Source of the DNA: Coralloluteibacterium stylophorae
Lineage (GTDB): Bacteria > Pseudomonadota > Gammaproteobacteria > Xanthomonadales > Xanthomonadaceae
Assembly (NCBI RefSeq): GCF_018122625.2
Contig: NZ_JAGQFT020000003.1
Coordinates: forward strand, 354,473 to 418,472
Direction: 5' to 3'
DNA: 64,000 nt
Under the pieces are notes generated by a model. It was not told the origin of the DNA. It did not search any database and saw only the letters and a list, made by a program, of their open reading frames with translations. Shown one piece after another: positions 37,571 through 47,964 of the stretch (its first letter is position 1; each line of letters opens with the position of its first letter). Both the position numbers and the translations under genes were made by a program.

Positions 37571-40156
37571 TCAGGCCTTCGCGAACACCAGCCCGCCGCC
37601 CTCCGCACGCACGCGTAGGCTGTCGCCGCTGACGAACTCGCCGGCCAGGATCTTCTGCGCCAGCGGGTTCTCCAGCTGCTGCTGGATGGCGCGCTTGAGC
37701 GGGCGGGCGCCGTAGACCGGGTCGAAGCCGACGTTGCCCAGCAGCTGCAGGGCGCTGTCGTCGATCTCGAACCGGATCTGCCGCTCGGCCAGGCGCCTGG
37801 CCAGGTACTGGGTCTGGAAGCGCGCGATCTCGCGGATCTGGCTCTTGGCCAGCGGGTGGAACACCACGATCTCGTCCAGCCGGTTGATGAACTCCGGCCG
37901 GAAGTGGGCCTGCACCACGCCCATCACCGAGGCCTTCATCTGGGTGTAGGCCTCCGGCGAATCGTCGCCGGCCTGCTCCTGGATCAGCTGGCTGCCGAGG
38001 TTGGAGGTCATCACGATCACCGCGTTGCGGAAGTCGACCGTGCGTCCCTGGCCGTCGGTGAGGCGGCCGTCGTCGAGCACCTGCAGCAGGATGTTGAACA
38101 CGTCCGGGTGCGCCTTCTCGACCTCGTCGAGCAGGATCACGCTGTAGGGCCGGCGGCGCACGGCCTCGGTCAGGTAGCCGCCCTCCTCGTAGCCGACGTA
38201 GCCCGGAGGGGCGCCGATCAGCCGCGCCACGGAGTGCTTCTCCATGAACTCGGACATGTCGATGCGCACCATCGCCTCCTCGGTGTCGAAGAGGAAGGAC
38301 GCCAGCGCCTTGCACAGCTCGGTCTTGCCGACGCCGGTGGGGCCGAGGAACAGGAACGAGCCGTTGGGCCGGTTCGGGTCCGACAGGCCGGCGCGCGAGC
38401 GGCGGATGGCGTCCGACACCGCGCGCACCGCCTCGTCCTGGCCGACCACGCGCGCGTGCAGCGCGTCCTCCATCTTCAGCAGCTTCTCGCGTTCGCCCTC
38501 GAGCATCTTCGACACGGGGATGCCGGTCCAGCGCGCCACGACCTCGGCGATCTCCTCGGCGGTGACCCGGTCCTGCAGCAGCCTGAAGCCCTGCGTCTCG
38601 GCCTCCTGCGCGGCCTTGAGCTGCTTCTCGAGCTCGGGCAGCTGGCCGTACTGCAGCTCGCTCATGCGCGCATAGTCCTGCCGCCGCTGCGCGGCCTCGA
38701 GCTCGAGCCGGACCTGCTCGATGCGCTCCTTGATCTTCGTCGCCCCCTGCAGGGTCGCCTTCTCGGCCTTCCAGACCTCCTCGAGGTCGTTGTACTCGCG
38801 CTCGAGCATGCCGATCTCGGCCTCGAGGTCGGCCAGGCGCTGCCGCGATTCCGCGTCCTTCTCCTTCTTCAGCGCCTCGCGCTGGATCTTGAGCTGGATC
38901 AGGCGCCGCTCCTTGCGGTCCATCTCCTCGGGCTTGGAGTCGATCTCCATGCGGATGCGGCTGGCCGCCTCGTCCATCAGGTCGATGGCCTTGTCGGGCA
39001 GCTGGCGGTCGGCGATGTAGCGGTTGGAGAGCGTCGCCGCGGCGACGATGGCCGGGTCGGTGATCTCCACGCCGTGGTGCACCGCGTAGCGCTCCTTGAG
39101 GCCGCGCAGGATGGCGATGGTGTCCTCGACGCTGGGCTCGCCGACGAAGACCTTCTGGAAGCGGCGCTCCAGCGCGGCGTCCTTCTCCACGTACTTGCGG
39201 TACTCGTCGAGCGTGGTCGCGCCGATGCAGTGCAGCTCGCCGCGGGCGAGCGCGGGCTTGAGCATGTTGCCGGCGTCCATCGACCCTTCGGCCTTGCCGG
39301 CGCCGACCATGGTGTGCAGCTCGTCGATGAACAGGATCACCTGCCCTTCCTGCTTGGCGAGGTCGTTGAGCACGCCCTTGAGCCGCTCCTCGAACTCGCC
39401 GCGGAACTTGGCGCCGGCGATCAGCGCGCCCATGTCCAGCGAGAGCACGCGCTTGCCGCGCAGGCCCTCCGGCACCTCGCCGTTGACGATCCGCTGGGCC
39501 AGCCCCTCGACGATGGCGGTCTTGCCCACGCCGGGCTCGCCGATCAGCACCGGGTTGTTCTTGGTCCGGCGCTGCAGCACCTGGATGGTGCGGCGGATCT
39601 CCTCGTCGCGGCCGATCACCGGATCGAGCTTGCCGCCCTCGGCGCGGGCGGTGAGGTCGACGGTGAACTTCTCCAGCGCCTGGCGCTGGTCCTCGGCGTT
39701 CTCCGACTGCACCTTCTCGCCGCCGCGGATCCGCTCGATCGCCGCCTCGACGCGCGCGCGCTCGACGCCCGCCGCCTTCAGCGCCTTGCCGGCCTCGCCC
39801 TTGTCGTCGAGCGCGGCGAGCACGAACAGCTCGCTGGCGATGTAGGCGTCGCCGCGCTGCTGGGCGAGCTTGTCGGCGACGTTGAGCAGGCGCGAGAGGT
39901 CGTTGGAGATCGAGAGGTTGCCCTCCTGCCCCGAGACCTTCGGCATGCCGTCGAGCACCTCGCCCAGGCGCTCGCGCAGCGCGGGCACGTTGACCCCGGC
40001 CTGCGCCAGCAGCGGCCGGGTCGATCCGCCCTGCTGGTCGACCAGCGCGACGAGCACGTGCGCCGGTTCGATGAAGTTGTGGTCGCGCCCGACCGCCAGC
40101 GACTGCGCGTCGGCCAGGGCCTGCTGGAAGCGCGAGGTGAGCTTGTCCATCCGCAT
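37571..40156 (-). CDS. clpB: ATP-dependent disaggregase ClpB
   Basis: An 861-residue Hsp100 chaperone, the normal ClpB length. The Clp N-domain (residues 1-145; [33 protein letters not shown]) is followed by AAA1 with Walker A GEPGVGKT at 206-213, the coiled-coil M-domain (about 410-530; [21 protein letters not shown]), and AAA2 with Walker [10 protein letters not shown] near residue 605. ClpB rescues aggregated proteins together with DnaK. It is transcribed away from the permease gene, with a 126-bp gap in front that probably contains its own heat-shock promoter; I could not pick a convincing sigma-32 site. Confidence 0.98.
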   Translation of the reverse strand: MRMDKLTSRFQQALADAQSLAVGRDHNFIEPAHVLVALVDQQGGSTRPLLAQAGVNVPALRERLGEVLDGMPKVSGQEGNLSISNDLSRLLNVADKLAQQRGDAYIASELFVLAALDDKGEAGKALKAAGVERARVEAAIERIRGGEKVQSENAEDQRQALEKFTVDLTARAEGGKLDPVIGRDEEIRRTIQVLQRRTKNNPVLIGEPGVGKTAIVEGLAQRIVNGEVPEGLRGKRVLSLDMGALIAGAKFRGEFEERLKGVLNDLAKQEGQVILFIDELHTMVGAGKAEGSMDAGNMLKPALARGELHCIGATTLDEYRKYVEKDAALERRFQKVFVGEPSVEDTIAILRGLKERYAVHHGVEITDPAIVAAATLSNRYIADRQLPDKAIDLMDEAASRIRMEIDSKPEEMDRKERRLIQLKIQREALKKEKDAESRQRLADLEAEIGMLEREYNDLEEVWKAEKATLQGATKIKERIEQVRLELEAAQRRQDYARMSELQYGQLPELEKQLKAAQEAETQGFRLLQDRVTAEEIAEVVARWTGIPVSKMLEGEREKLLKMEDALHARVVGQDEAVRAVSDAIRRSRAGLSDPNRPNGSFLFLGPTGVGKTELCKALASFLFDTEEAMVRIDMSEFMEKHSVARLIGAPPGYVGYEEGGYLTEAVRRRPYSVILLDEVEKAHPDVFNILLQVLDDGRLTDGQGRTVDFRNAVIVMTSNLGSQLIQEQAGDDSPEAYTQMKASVMGVVQAHFRPEFINRLDEIVVFHPLAKSQIREIARFQTQYLARRLAERQIRFEIDDSALQLLGNVGFDPVYGARPLKRAIQQQLENPLAQKILAGEFVSGDSLRVRAEGGGLVFAKA

Positions 40157-40282
40157 CGGTGACTCCTCGAGATAGAGGCGGCATCCGACACGACCGGGCG
40201 CCGCGATGGCACCTGAGATGCGGCTGTGGCGCCGCGTTTCAAGCGCCGCTGCGACGCGGGCCGGGTGCCGTGGCGCGCGCGT

Positions 40283-41881
40283 TCAGTGCGCCGCGCCCGC
40301 GCCGGGCCCGGGATCGCGACGCTGCAGCGCCAGCAGCGCGAACACGACCGCCAGGGCGCAGTAGGCGCCGGCGAACTGGAAGGCCAGCGTCCGCGGCAGA
40401 CCGGCGAGGGTCCACGGGAGATAGAGGCCGCCGCCGGGCACGGCGGAATGGATGACGCCGAACAGGGTCAGCGCCGCCGCGGCGAGAAGCCAGCGGCAGG
40501 CGCGCAGCGGGCGCGCGTCGATCAGCGCCACCAGCATCCCCGCCCACAGCATCGACGTGATGATGAAGCCATTGCCCAGCAGCACGACCACCGCCAGCGC
40601 CGGAAGGCCGTGGTCGACCGTCGCGAACAGCGCCGCGAAATGCGCCGGCGGCACCACCGCCGGATCGCCCAGCCGGATCAGCAGCATCTGCGCCAGCGCC
40701 GGGAAGAAGGCGATCACCACCGCCGCGTGGTACTTCGCCTCGGTCGCCTCGAAGGCCTGGGTGGCGATGCTGATCGCCACGAACACCAGGATCGGCGCCA
40801 GCACGGCCAGGGGCAGCAGTTCCACCAGGTTGGCGAGGTAGCCGAAGACGCCGCCCAGGCCGACGAACAGCCCGGTCAGCAGCGTGTAGCCGCGGCGCGC
40901 GCCCATCGCCTTGAAGCCGGGCTGGCCGATGTAGGGCGTGGTCTGGGCGACGCCGCCGCAGACCCCGGCGACCAGGGTGGCCAGCGCCTCGACCAGCAGG
41001 ATGTCGCGCGTGCGGTAGCGGTCGCCGGCGGCGTGCGCGCTCTCGGTGACGTTGATGCCGCCCACGATCATCAGGATCGCGAACGGGATCAGCAGCGGCA
41101 GGTAGCGCATGCTCGCCCCGAGGCCGTCGACGAAGCCGAGGTTCGGCCACGGCAGGCCGATGCGCAGCGTCGGCGCCTGCGGGAAGGCGAAGCCCGGGCC
41201 GGCCAGGCCGGCCGCGCCGAGTGCGTAGTAGAGGACGGCGGCGGCGAGGAAGGCCACCAGCACCCCCGGCAACCGGAACGGCATCGGCCCCCTCGCGACC
41301 AGCGCGTACAGCACGATGCCCAGGCCCACCAGTCCGACCACCGGCACGCGCAGGATCTCCAGCAGCGGCAGGAAGCCCATCAGCACCAGTGCGGTGCCGC
41401 CGATCGAGCCGAGCAGGCCCGCGCGCGGCACGGTCCGGCGCACCCACTCGCCGGCGAACGACAGCGCCAGCTTGAGCAGGCCGATCACCACCAGCGAGGC
41501 CATGCCGAGCTGCCAGGTGAGGAGGCCGGCGGCCTCCGCGTCCATGCCGGACTGGCGCCACGCGGTGAACGCGGGGCCGAGCACCAGCAGGGTCATGCCG
41601 AAGCTGGTCGGCGTGTCCAGGCCCAGCGGCATGGCGGTGACGTCGTCGCGGCCCTCGCGTTCGGCCAGGCGTCTCGCCATCCAGGTGTAGGCGAGGTTGC
41701 CGAGCAGCACGCCGAGTGCGGTGCCTGGGAACATGCGCCCGAACACGATCTCCGCCGGCACGCCGTACAGCCCGGTCAGGGCGCCGGCCATGAAGGCCAG
41801 GATGGACAGGTTGTCCACCACCAGGCCGAGGAATCCGTTGATGTCGCCGGCGCCGAAGCCGCGCCGCGTGCCGTTGGCCAT
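40283..41881 (-). CDS. NCS2-like (xanthine/uracil/AzgA-type) permease
   Basis: A 532-residue protein with about 12-14 membrane helices and the overall look of the nucleobase:cation symporter-2 fold. The conserved middle region contains NVTESAHAAGDRYRTRDILLVEALATLVAGVCGG, where the family has its substrate-binding acidic residue, and ELLPLAVLAPILVFVAISI follows in the last third. The substrate is probably a purine or pyrimidine base or a related compound, but this cannot be settled from sequence. It lies 83 bp downstream of the second TonB receptor on the same strand, so the two may take up the same compound across the outer and inner membranes. Confidence 0.75.
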   Translation of the reverse strand: MANGTRRGFGAGDINGFLGLVVDNLSILAFMAGALTGLYGVPAEIVFGRMFPGTALGVLLGNLAYTWMARRLAEREGRDDVTAMPLGLDTPTSFGMTLLVLGPAFTAWRQSGMDAEAAGLLTWQLGMASLVVIGLLKLALSFAGEWVRRTVPRAGLLGSIGGTALVLMGFLPLLEILRVPVVGLVGLGIVLYALVARGPMPFRLPGVLVAFLAAAVLYYALGAAGLAGPGFAFPQAPTLRIGLPWPNLGFVDGLGASMRYLPLLIPFAILMIVGGINVTESAHAAGDRYRTRDILLVEALATLVAGVCGGVAQTTPYIGQPGFKAMGARRGYTLLTGLFVGLGGVFGYLANLVELLPLAVLAPILVFVAISIATQAFEATEAKYHAAVVIAFFPALAQMLLIRLGDPAVVPPAHFAALFATVDHGLPALAVVVLLGNGFIITSMLWAGMLVALIDARPLRACRWLLAAAALTLFGVIHSAVPGGGLYLPWTLAGLPRTLAFQFAGAYCALAVVFALLALQRRDPGPGAGAAH

Positions 41882-41964
41882 GCCGTCCCCATCCGCCCGG
41901 CCGCATCGGCCGGGCCCGTCGAACTTCCGCGGACGGCGACCACCGCCGTCCGCGCCCTGCGCGG

Positions 41965-44202
41965 TCAGTAGCGCGCGGTGAACTCCACGCCCACGGTGCG
42001 TGGCTCGTTGAGGAAGCCGGTGAGGTTGTTGAAGTCGATGCCGCCGACCACGACCTCGCGGTCGGTGATGTTGCGGCCATACACCGCCGCCTCGTAGCGG
42101 CCGTTGTCCCACAGGTAGCCCAGGCGCAGGCCACCTTCGAGCAGCGGCTTGCCGGTGAACTCCACCGAGTCGTAGAGGAAGAAGTTGACCTCGGAGCGGT
42201 AGGCCCAGTCGGTGTAGACGAAGAACTCGTCCGCGCCGACCGGCAGCGACCAGCGCGCGGTGAGGTTGCCGACCCAGCGCGGCGCCTGCGGCAGCGGGTT
42301 GCCGTCGATCGAGACCAGGCCCGGCACCGGCGCCGCCGGATCGGTGACCGTGCAGCCGCCGCCGCAGGGCGCGATGTTGAGGCCGGCGTCGCGGATCTCG
42401 GTGTCGTTGTAGCTGGCGCCCACGGTCACCAGCAGGCTGTCGGTGAGGTAGGCCTCGAAATCGAGCTCGGCGCCCTGCCCGACCGTCTCCTCGGCGTTGA
42501 TCAGCTGGTTGAAGTTGGCGCTGCCGCCGACCGCGGTGAGCTGCTGGTCGTCGACGGTGTAGCGGTAGACCGCGAAACCGGCGCGGGCGCGGTTGTCCCA
42601 GAAGCTCGCCTTGGTGCCCAGCTCGTAGGACCAGACCGTCTCCGCGTCGGCCACCGAGATGCTGTCGCCGAACAGCACCCGGCCCTGGATGCTGGGCGCG
42701 CGGAAGCCGCGGGCGATGCGGCCGTAGACGTTGAGGTCGTCGGTCACCGCATAGGTGAGGCTGGCATCGCCGCTGGTGTCGGTGGCGTCGGGCGAGGTCG
42801 ACAGGCTGAGCGGGCCGGCACCGGTCGGCGACTGCGTGCGGACCACGCTGAAGTCCTTCTCGTCGCGGGTGTAGCGCAGGCCGCCGGCGAGTTCGAGCCG
42901 GTCGGTGAGGTCGTACTCGGCCGAGGCGAACACCGCCCAGGCGGTGTTGTCCTGCTTCTGCTGGGCGTAGCCGTCCTGCACGCCGCCGGCGAGGGTGGCG
43001 TAGTCGAAGCTGTCGATCTTGATCGCCTCGTCGAACCAGAACACGCCGGCCTGCCAGTCGAAGCGGCCCCACTCGTTGGAGGCCAGGCGGAACTCCTGGC
43101 TCAGCTGGCGGTGGAACGGCAGGCCGTCGGCGGACTCGGACGGGAACGGGATCAGGCCGGGCCCCGACGGGGGCGCGAACACGGCGCCGTAGCCGCCGTC
43201 GATGTCGCCGCGGTTGTAGGTCTCGGCGCTCTCGTAGCCGGTGACCGAGTACAGGCTGACGCGGCCGAGGTCCCAGGTCAGGCGCGCGCTGGCGCCCTCG
43301 GTGTCGAGGGTGGATTCGTTGCGCCCGTCGTAGGCGACCTCGTCGCGCTCGAAGCCGTCGACCAGGTCGTTGGTGCCCGGCTCGATGATGTTGGCGCGGA
43401 ACAGGCGCGCAGTGCCGTTGTAGTGGCGGGCGTGCACGTTGAACAGCGCGCTGAAGCCGGTGCCGGGATCGAACAGGAACTGCGCGCGCAGGGCCGAATC
43501 GTCGTAGCCCTCGTAGGCGTCGTCCTCGCCGCTGAAGGTGTTGTCGACGTAGTCGTCGCGGTGCTGGTAGAGCCCGGAGATGCGCGCCGACCAGCTCTCG
43601 GTCAGCGCGCCGCCGAAGGCGCCCTCGAAGGTCGCGGTGCCGTAGCTGCCGTACCCGAGGCGGAGGTAGCCGTCGGCGACCTGGCTGGGCTTCACCGACT
43701 CGAACTTGACCACGCCCGCCGGCGTGTTGCGCCCGAACAGGGTGCCCTGCGGACCGCGGAGGACCTCGATGCGGTCGAGGTCGAACACCGGGAAGCCCTT
43801 GAGCATCGGGTTCTCCAGGACGATGTCGTCGTAGACGAGGGACACCGGCTGCGAGGCGTTGAGGTCGAAGTCGCTGTTGCCGTAGCCGCGGACGTAGAAG
43901 CGCGGGAACGAGCGGCCGAACGACGACTCGATGTTGAGGCTGGGCACGCGCGCGGCGAGGAAGCGGATGTCGTTGCCGCCGGAGGCGAGCACGTCGAGCT
44001 TCTCGCCGTCGAGGGTCGTCAGCGAGGCCGGCACGTCCTGCGCGTTCTCCTCGCGGCGCTCGGCGGTGACGGTGACGGCGTCGAGCCGGGTCGCGGTGAC
44101 CGGCGGCGCGGCGGGCTCCTGCGCGGCGGCGAGGGCGGGCAGCAGCAGGGCGATGGCGGCGGCCAGGGGCGCCGGGCGCGGACGGAGACGGAGCGCGGAC
44201 AT
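41965..44202 (-). CDS. TonB-dependent outer-membrane receptor
   Basis: A 745-residue receptor. A signal peptide (LAAAIALLLPALAAAQ) is followed by a TonB-box-like DAVTVTAERR, a plug (about residues 45-165; FYVRGYGNSDFDLNASQPVSLVYDDI, RIEVLRGPQGTLFGRNTPAGVVKF) and a barrel that ends in FTARY. The plug has the pattern of receptors in the large sphingomonad/Xanthomonadales group that handles varied small molecules. The ATG at 44202 starts the signal peptide. It lies 41 bp after a DUF3574 lipoprotein gene and 83 bp before the permease gene, suggesting a three-gene uptake operon. Confidence 0.92.
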   Translation of the reverse strand: MSALRLRPRPAPLAAAIALLLPALAAAQEPAAPPVTATRLDAVTVTAERREENAQDVPASLTTLDGEKLDVLASGGNDIRFLAARVPSLNIESSFGRSFPRFYVRGYGNSDFDLNASQPVSLVYDDIVLENPMLKGFPVFDLDRIEVLRGPQGTLFGRNTPAGVVKFESVKPSQVADGYLRLGYGSYGTATFEGAFGGALTESWSARISGLYQHRDDYVDNTFSGEDDAYEGYDDSALRAQFLFDPGTGFSALFNVHARHYNGTARLFRANIIEPGTNDLVDGFERDEVAYDGRNESTLDTEGASARLTWDLGRVSLYSVTGYESAETYNRGDIDGGYGAVFAPPSGPGLIPFPSESADGLPFHRQLSQEFRLASNEWGRFDWQAGVFWFDEAIKIDSFDYATLAGGVQDGYAQQKQDNTAWAVFASAEYDLTDRLELAGGLRYTRDEKDFSVVRTQSPTGAGPLSLSTSPDATDTSGDASLTYAVTDDLNVYGRIARGFRAPSIQGRVLFGDSISVADAETVWSYELGTKASFWDNRARAGFAVYRYTVDDQQLTAVGGSANFNQLINAEETVGQGAELDFEAYLTDSLLVTVGASYNDTEIRDAGLNIAPCGGGCTVTDPAAPVPGLVSIDGNPLPQAPRWVGNLTARWSLPVGADEFFVYTDWAYRSEVNFFLYDSVEFTGKPLLEGGLRLGYLWDNGRYEAAVYGRNITDREVVVGGIDFNNLTGFLNEPRTVGVEFTARY

Positions 44203-44243
44203 GGCTGATCCTCGGGTGGCGGTGGCTGGAGGGAGAAGACGGC

Positions 44244-44675
44244 TCAGAACGCGACCTCGGCCGGCTGCGTCGCGCGCAGCACCGAGGTGTCGCCGGTGAG
44301 GGCGGTCCATGCGGCGCGGATGGCGTCGATGTCGGCGCGGCGCGCCGGCGTGTCGGGATGCAGGATCACCACCAGCCTGGAGCGCAGTCGCTCGGGCATG
44401 GCCGCACCGGGCTCGCGCCACTGGCCGTAGGCATCGAGGACGGTGAAGTCGTCCGGGAAGCGCGGCGTGACCTCCGTATCGAGGAAGCGGCGCCAGCGCG
44501 CGGCATCGGCGGGCGCATCGACGGCGCCGAGGCCGAAGTAGAGCTCGGTCCGCAGCCAGCCCGTCGCCGCGTCCGGGCGGGTCGCCGCGGCGTCGCGCGG
44601 CAGCGCACATCCGGTCGCCGCCGCGAGGCTGGCGAGCACGAGGCACAGCAACGGCACAGCGACACGGATCGGCAT
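44244..44675 (-). CDS. DUF3574 lipoprotein
   Basis: A 143-residue protein with a lipoprotein signal peptide ending AATGC (Cys23). The mature part matches DUF3574: TELYFGLG, RRFLDTEVTPRFPDDFTVLDAYGQWR and LVVILHPD. The function of the family is unknown; members are periplasmic. I chose the ATG at 44675 because it begins the signal peptide, rather than the upstream ATG at 44774. It precedes a TonB receptor and an NCS2-like permease on the same strand. Confidence 0.82.
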   Translation of the reverse strand: MPIRVAVPLLCLVLASLAAATGCALPRDAAATRPDAATGWLRTELYFGLGAVDAPADAARWRRFLDTEVTPRFPDDFTVLDAYGQWREPGAAMPERLRSRLVVILHPDTPARRADIDAIRAAWTALTGDTSVLRATQPAEVAF

Positions 44676-44871
44676 GGCGTCGGCGGGCGGATCTGGCGGG
44701 AAGAGGCGGCCCCGGGGGCCGGCGCGCCGGATCCGTCCGGCATCGGGGCGCATGGTGACAGGTCGTCGCTGCAAAGCAACATTTCCTTAACCCCGCGGTC
44801 ACCGCAGCATGCTGCGGCAGCGGCCGGCGCCTCGACTCGCCGCAGACACGCCCCTCGCGCAGACTCGGCGG

Positions 44872-45612
44872 ATGTCTCCGCATCCGATCCTCCCGCTCCC
44901 GCCCGCGCCCGCCGACGACTGGGCGCTGTTCCTCGACGTCGACGGCTGCCTCCTGGAATTCGCCGACACCCCGGACGCCGTGGTCGTCCCCGAGGGCCTG
45001 CCCGCCATCCTCGAACGCCTGCGCGAACGCCTGGGCGGCGCGCTGGCCCTGGTCAGCGGGCGCGGACTGAAGTCGCTGGACACCATCTTCGCCCCGCTGC
45101 GGCTGACCGCCTCGGGCCTGCACGGCCTCGAGCGCCGAGGCCACGATGGCGAGGTGCGTGCGCCCGAGCCGCCACCCGGCTTCGACGGCCTGCTCGACGA
45201 GGCCCGCGCCGTGGCCGCGGCCTATCCCGGCGCGGTGATCGAGGACAAGGGCGTCAACATCGGCCTGCACTGGCGCCGCGCGCCCGCGGCCGCCGACGCG
45301 CTGCGCGGCTTCGCCGAGGCCGCGCTGGAACGCCTGCCGGGCTATCGGCTGCAGCCTGGCGACCACGTGCTCGAGCTGCGGCCGGGCGGCAGCGACAAGG
45401 GCACGGCCATCAGCGCCTTCCTGCAGGAGGCGCCGTTCGCGGGCCGTCGGCCGGTGTTCGCCGGCGACGACCTGACCGACGAGCATGGCTTCGTCGTGGT
45501 CAACGCACAGGAGGGCATGAGCATCCTGGTCGGCGACCGCGCCGACACCGTCGCCACGCACGCGCTGGCCGACCCGCGGGCGGTCTACGCCTGGCTCGCC
45601 TCGGGGGCCTGA
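44872..45612 (+). CDS. otsB: Trehalose-6-phosphate phosphatase
   Basis: A 246-residue HAD phosphatase. Motif I is DVDGCLLEF (nucleophile Asp22, acid Asp24), with Cys where most OtsB proteins have Thr. Motif II is ALVSGRG, and the end has GDDLTDEHGF, the third acidic motif. The LRPGGSDKGTAI block is typical of OtsB. It removes phosphate from trehalose 6-phosphate to give the osmoprotectant trehalose. It is divergent from the DUF3574 gene and shares its strand with otsA, with a glutathione transferase gene between them. The ATG at 44872 is preferred over an upstream in-frame ATG because the domain begins about 10 residues later. Confidence 0.92.
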   Translation: MSPHPILPLPPAPADDWALFLDVDGCLLEFADTPDAVVVPEGLPAILERLRERLGGALALVSGRGLKSLDTIFAPLRLTASGLHGLERRGHDGEVRAPEPPPGFDGLLDEARAVAAAYPGAVIEDKGVNIGLHWRRAPAAADALRGFAEAALERLPGYRLQPGDHVLELRPGGSDKGTAISAFLQEAPFAGRRPVFAGDDLTDEHGFVVVNAQEGMSILVGDRADTVATHALADPRAVYAWLASGA

Positions 45613-45690
45613 GCGAGGCCTCGTCGAGGACGGTTCCAGACCTCGAACCCGCTCCACAATCGCGGCCACCACCCGACCTGGACCGCAGCC

Positions 45691-46263
45691 ATGGAGCTCT
45701 ACTTCAATCCCCGCAGTCGCGCCACGATCAGCAAGTGGCTGCTCGACGAAGCCGGAGCGGACTACACCCTGGTGCCGGTCGATTTCGAGACCCGCCAGCA
45801 CAAGACGCCCGAGTTCCTCGCGATCAATCCGGCGGGCAAGCTGCCGGCCCTGGTCGACGGCGGGCAGCGCCTGTTCGAGAGCGCGGCGATCGCGCTCTAC
45901 ATCGCCGACCGCCATCCGGCCGCGAACCTGGCGCCGGCGCCCGACTCGCCCGACCGCGGCCGCTATCTCTCGCTGGTGGTCTATGCCACCGCCCAGCTCG
46001 AGCCCGCCATGGGCGATGCCCTGCTCGGCGCCGAGACCTCGTCGTCCCGGGGCTGGACCGACTACGCCACCGCGCGCGGCGTGATCGAGCGCGAACTCGG
46101 CGACGGGCCGTGGCTGTTCGGCGACCAGTTCACCGCGGCCGACATCCTCATCGGCTCGATCTTCATCTGGAAGCGGATGTTCGGCGGCGACTCCGACGGC
46201 GCGCGCATCGATGCCTACGTCGACCGCCTGCTGGCGCGGCCGCACGCGCTCAGGACGGGTTGA
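45691..46263 (+). CDS. Glutathione S-transferase
   Basis: A 190-residue GST. The N-terminal thioredoxin-like domain begins MELYFNPRSRATISKWLLDEAG, and its glutathione-binding part contains NPAGKLPALVDGGQRLFESAAIALYIAD with the conserved cis-Pro and Glu-Ser. The C-terminal helical domain (about 85-190) has WLFGDQFTAADIL with the conserved N-capping Asp. It is slightly shorter than typical 200-220 residue bacterial GSTs. It sits between otsB and otsA (78 and 106 bp gaps), an unusual guest in a trehalose operon; no functional link is evident. Confidence 0.9.
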   Translation: MELYFNPRSRATISKWLLDEAGADYTLVPVDFETRQHKTPEFLAINPAGKLPALVDGGQRLFESAAIALYIADRHPAANLAPAPDSPDRGRYLSLVVYATAQLEPAMGDALLGAETSSSRGWTDYATARGVIERELGDGPWLFGDQFTAADILIGSIFIWKRMFGGDSDGARIDAYVDRLLARPHALRTG

Positions 46264-46369
46264 GCGCCGGCAACGTCCACGCCGCCATCGCGGAATCGTT
46301 CAGATAGTTGAGGACCCGTTCGCGGGAGCGTCGCCAGGGGGCGGCGCCGTACCTCAACAGGATTGACGC

Positions 46370-47737
46370 ATGGGCCGGCTGGTCGTCGTTTCGAATCGTG
46401 TCGCACTCCCCAGCGAGTCGCGCCCCGGCGGGCTCGCGGTCGCCCTGCTGGCCGCGCTGCGCGAGCAGGGCGGCCTGTGGTTCGGCTGGAGCGGCAAGCG
46501 CGCGATGGGCGAGTCCGGGCAGGTCCACGAGCAGTCCGACGGCAACATCCGCTATCTCACCGTCGACCTCTCGCGCGCCGACTACGACGCCTACTACACC
46601 GGCTTCGCCAACGGCACGCTGTGGCCGCTGCTGCATTTCCGCCTCGACCTCGTCGACTACTCGCGCGAGACCTGGGCCGGCTACCGCCGGGTCAACGAGC
46701 TGTTCGCCAAGCTCCTCATGGAGGAGATCGAGCCGGACGACACCGTCTGGATCCACGACTACCACCTGATCCCGCTCGCCAGGTTCATGCGCGCGCGCGG
46801 CGCACGCTGCAAGATCGGCTTCTTCCTGCACGTGCCGATGCCCTCCTCGGACCTGATGGCCGCGCTGCCCGAACATGCGGAGCTGTTCGAGGCGCTGGCC
46901 TGCTACGACCTGGTCGGCTTCCAGACCCATCGCGACCTCGAACGCTTCCAGGACTACGTGCGCCTGTTCGGCGGCGGCCGCGTGGTCTCGCCGGGCGTGC
47001 TGGAGACCGAGAACGGCAACCGCTTCCGTGCCGGCGCCTTCCCGATCAGCATCGAGACCGAACGCCTCGCCGAGCAGGCGCGCGAGGCGGTGCACAAGCC
47101 GGCACTGGCGCGCCTGCACGCGAGCCTGCACCGCTCGAAGCTGGCCATCGGCGTGGACCGGCTCGACTATTCCAAGGGCCTGCCCGACCGCTTCCGCGCG
47201 TTCGAGCGCTATCTGGAGCGCCATCCGGAGCAGCGCGGCAGCCTCACCTTCCTGCAGATCGCGCCGCCCAGCCGCGGCGACGTCGCCGAATACCAGGCGC
47301 TGCGGCGCGAGCTCGACGGCCTGTCCGGCCACATCAACGGCGCGCACGCCGAGCCGGACTGGACGCCGGTGCGCTACGTCAACCGCAACTTCCCGCATTC
47401 GGTGCTGATGGGCTTCTACCGCCTGGCCCAGGTGGCGCTGGTGACGCCGCTGCGCGACGGCATGAACCTGGTCGCCAAGGAGTTCATCGCCGCGCAGGAC
47501 CCCGACGATCCGGGCGTGCTGATCCTCTCGCGCTTCGCCGGCGCCGCCAGCGAGATGCGCGAGGCCCTGCTGGTGAACCCCTACGACCTCGACGGCGTCG
47601 CCGACGCCATCGCCGCCGCCGCGAGCATGCCGCTGGACGAACGCCAGGAACGATGGGACGCCATGATGCGCACCCTGCGCCGCTACGACATCACGCACTG
47701 GCGGAAGAGCTTCCTGGCGGCGCTGGCGAAGGCTTGA
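46370..47737 (+). CDS. otsA: Trehalose-6-phosphate synthase
   Basis: A 455-residue GT20 enzyme that joins a nucleotide-activated glucose to glucose-6-phosphate. It starts [12 protein letters not shown] and has the PGGLAVAL loop, HDYHL at 129-133, [15 protein letters not shown] with the Arg and Lys that hold the diphosphate, and [12 protein letters not shown] near the C-terminus. These are the OtsA signatures, and the length matches E. coli OtsA (474). It is clearly distinct from the GgpS-type GT20 at 6704-9055, which has HDYN and a different opening. The ATG at 46370 begins the conserved strand. It converges on gloA across a repeat-containing spacer. Confidence 0.95.
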   Translation: MGRLVVVSNRVALPSESRPGGLAVALLAALREQGGLWFGWSGKRAMGESGQVHEQSDGNIRYLTVDLSRADYDAYYTGFANGTLWPLLHFRLDLVDYSRETWAGYRRVNELFAKLLMEEIEPDDTVWIHDYHLIPLARFMRARGARCKIGFFLHVPMPSSDLMAALPEHAELFEALACYDLVGFQTHRDLERFQDYVRLFGGGRVVSPGVLETENGNRFRAGAFPISIETERLAEQAREAVHKPALARLHASLHRSKLAIGVDRLDYSKGLPDRFRAFERYLERHPEQRGSLTFLQIAPPSRGDVAEYQALRRELDGLSGHINGAHAEPDWTPVRYVNRNFPHSVLMGFYRLAQVALVTPLRDGMNLVAKEFIAAQDPDDPGVLILSRFAGAASEMREALLVNPYDLDGVADAIAAAASMPLDERQERWDAMMRTLRRYDITHWRKSFLAALAKA

Positions 47738-47740
47738 GGG

Positions 47741-47934
47741 TCGGGAGTCGGGAATCGGGAATCGGGACCGGCAGGCTCCCGGCGAGCCGGCACGTGACGT
47801 GTCACCGTGACCGCCAAGTGCGCCGGGCCCAACAAGGTTGTTGCCGAGTCCCTTCCCGCTTCACGCGCCCGCCCGAGCGCAGCGCCCGGGCCGGAACACG
47901 CTGACCGTTCCCGTTTCCCGATTCCCCCTTCCCG
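47741..47934. repeat. TCGGGAA heptamer repeats in inverted halves between otsA and gloA
   Basis: Four tandem copies of TCGGGAN lie at 47741-47768, and degenerate complementary copies (TTCCCG units) at 47908-47934. The two halves could pair into a long hairpin between convergent genes. Similar heptamer repeats are common in Xanthomonadaceae intergenic DNA; their function is unknown. Confidence 0.6.
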
Positions 47935-47964
47935 CCCCGGCCCGCGCCGTCGCCACCGAATCCC

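Noticed and set aside
30133..37632. A 2499-codon plus-strand open frame spanning the regulator, receptor and antiporter
   Set aside because: It is a by-product of very high G+C, where stop codons are rare in wrong frames. Its translation is Arg/Pro/Ala-rich without domains, and real genes with recognisable motifs occupy other frames of the same DNA.
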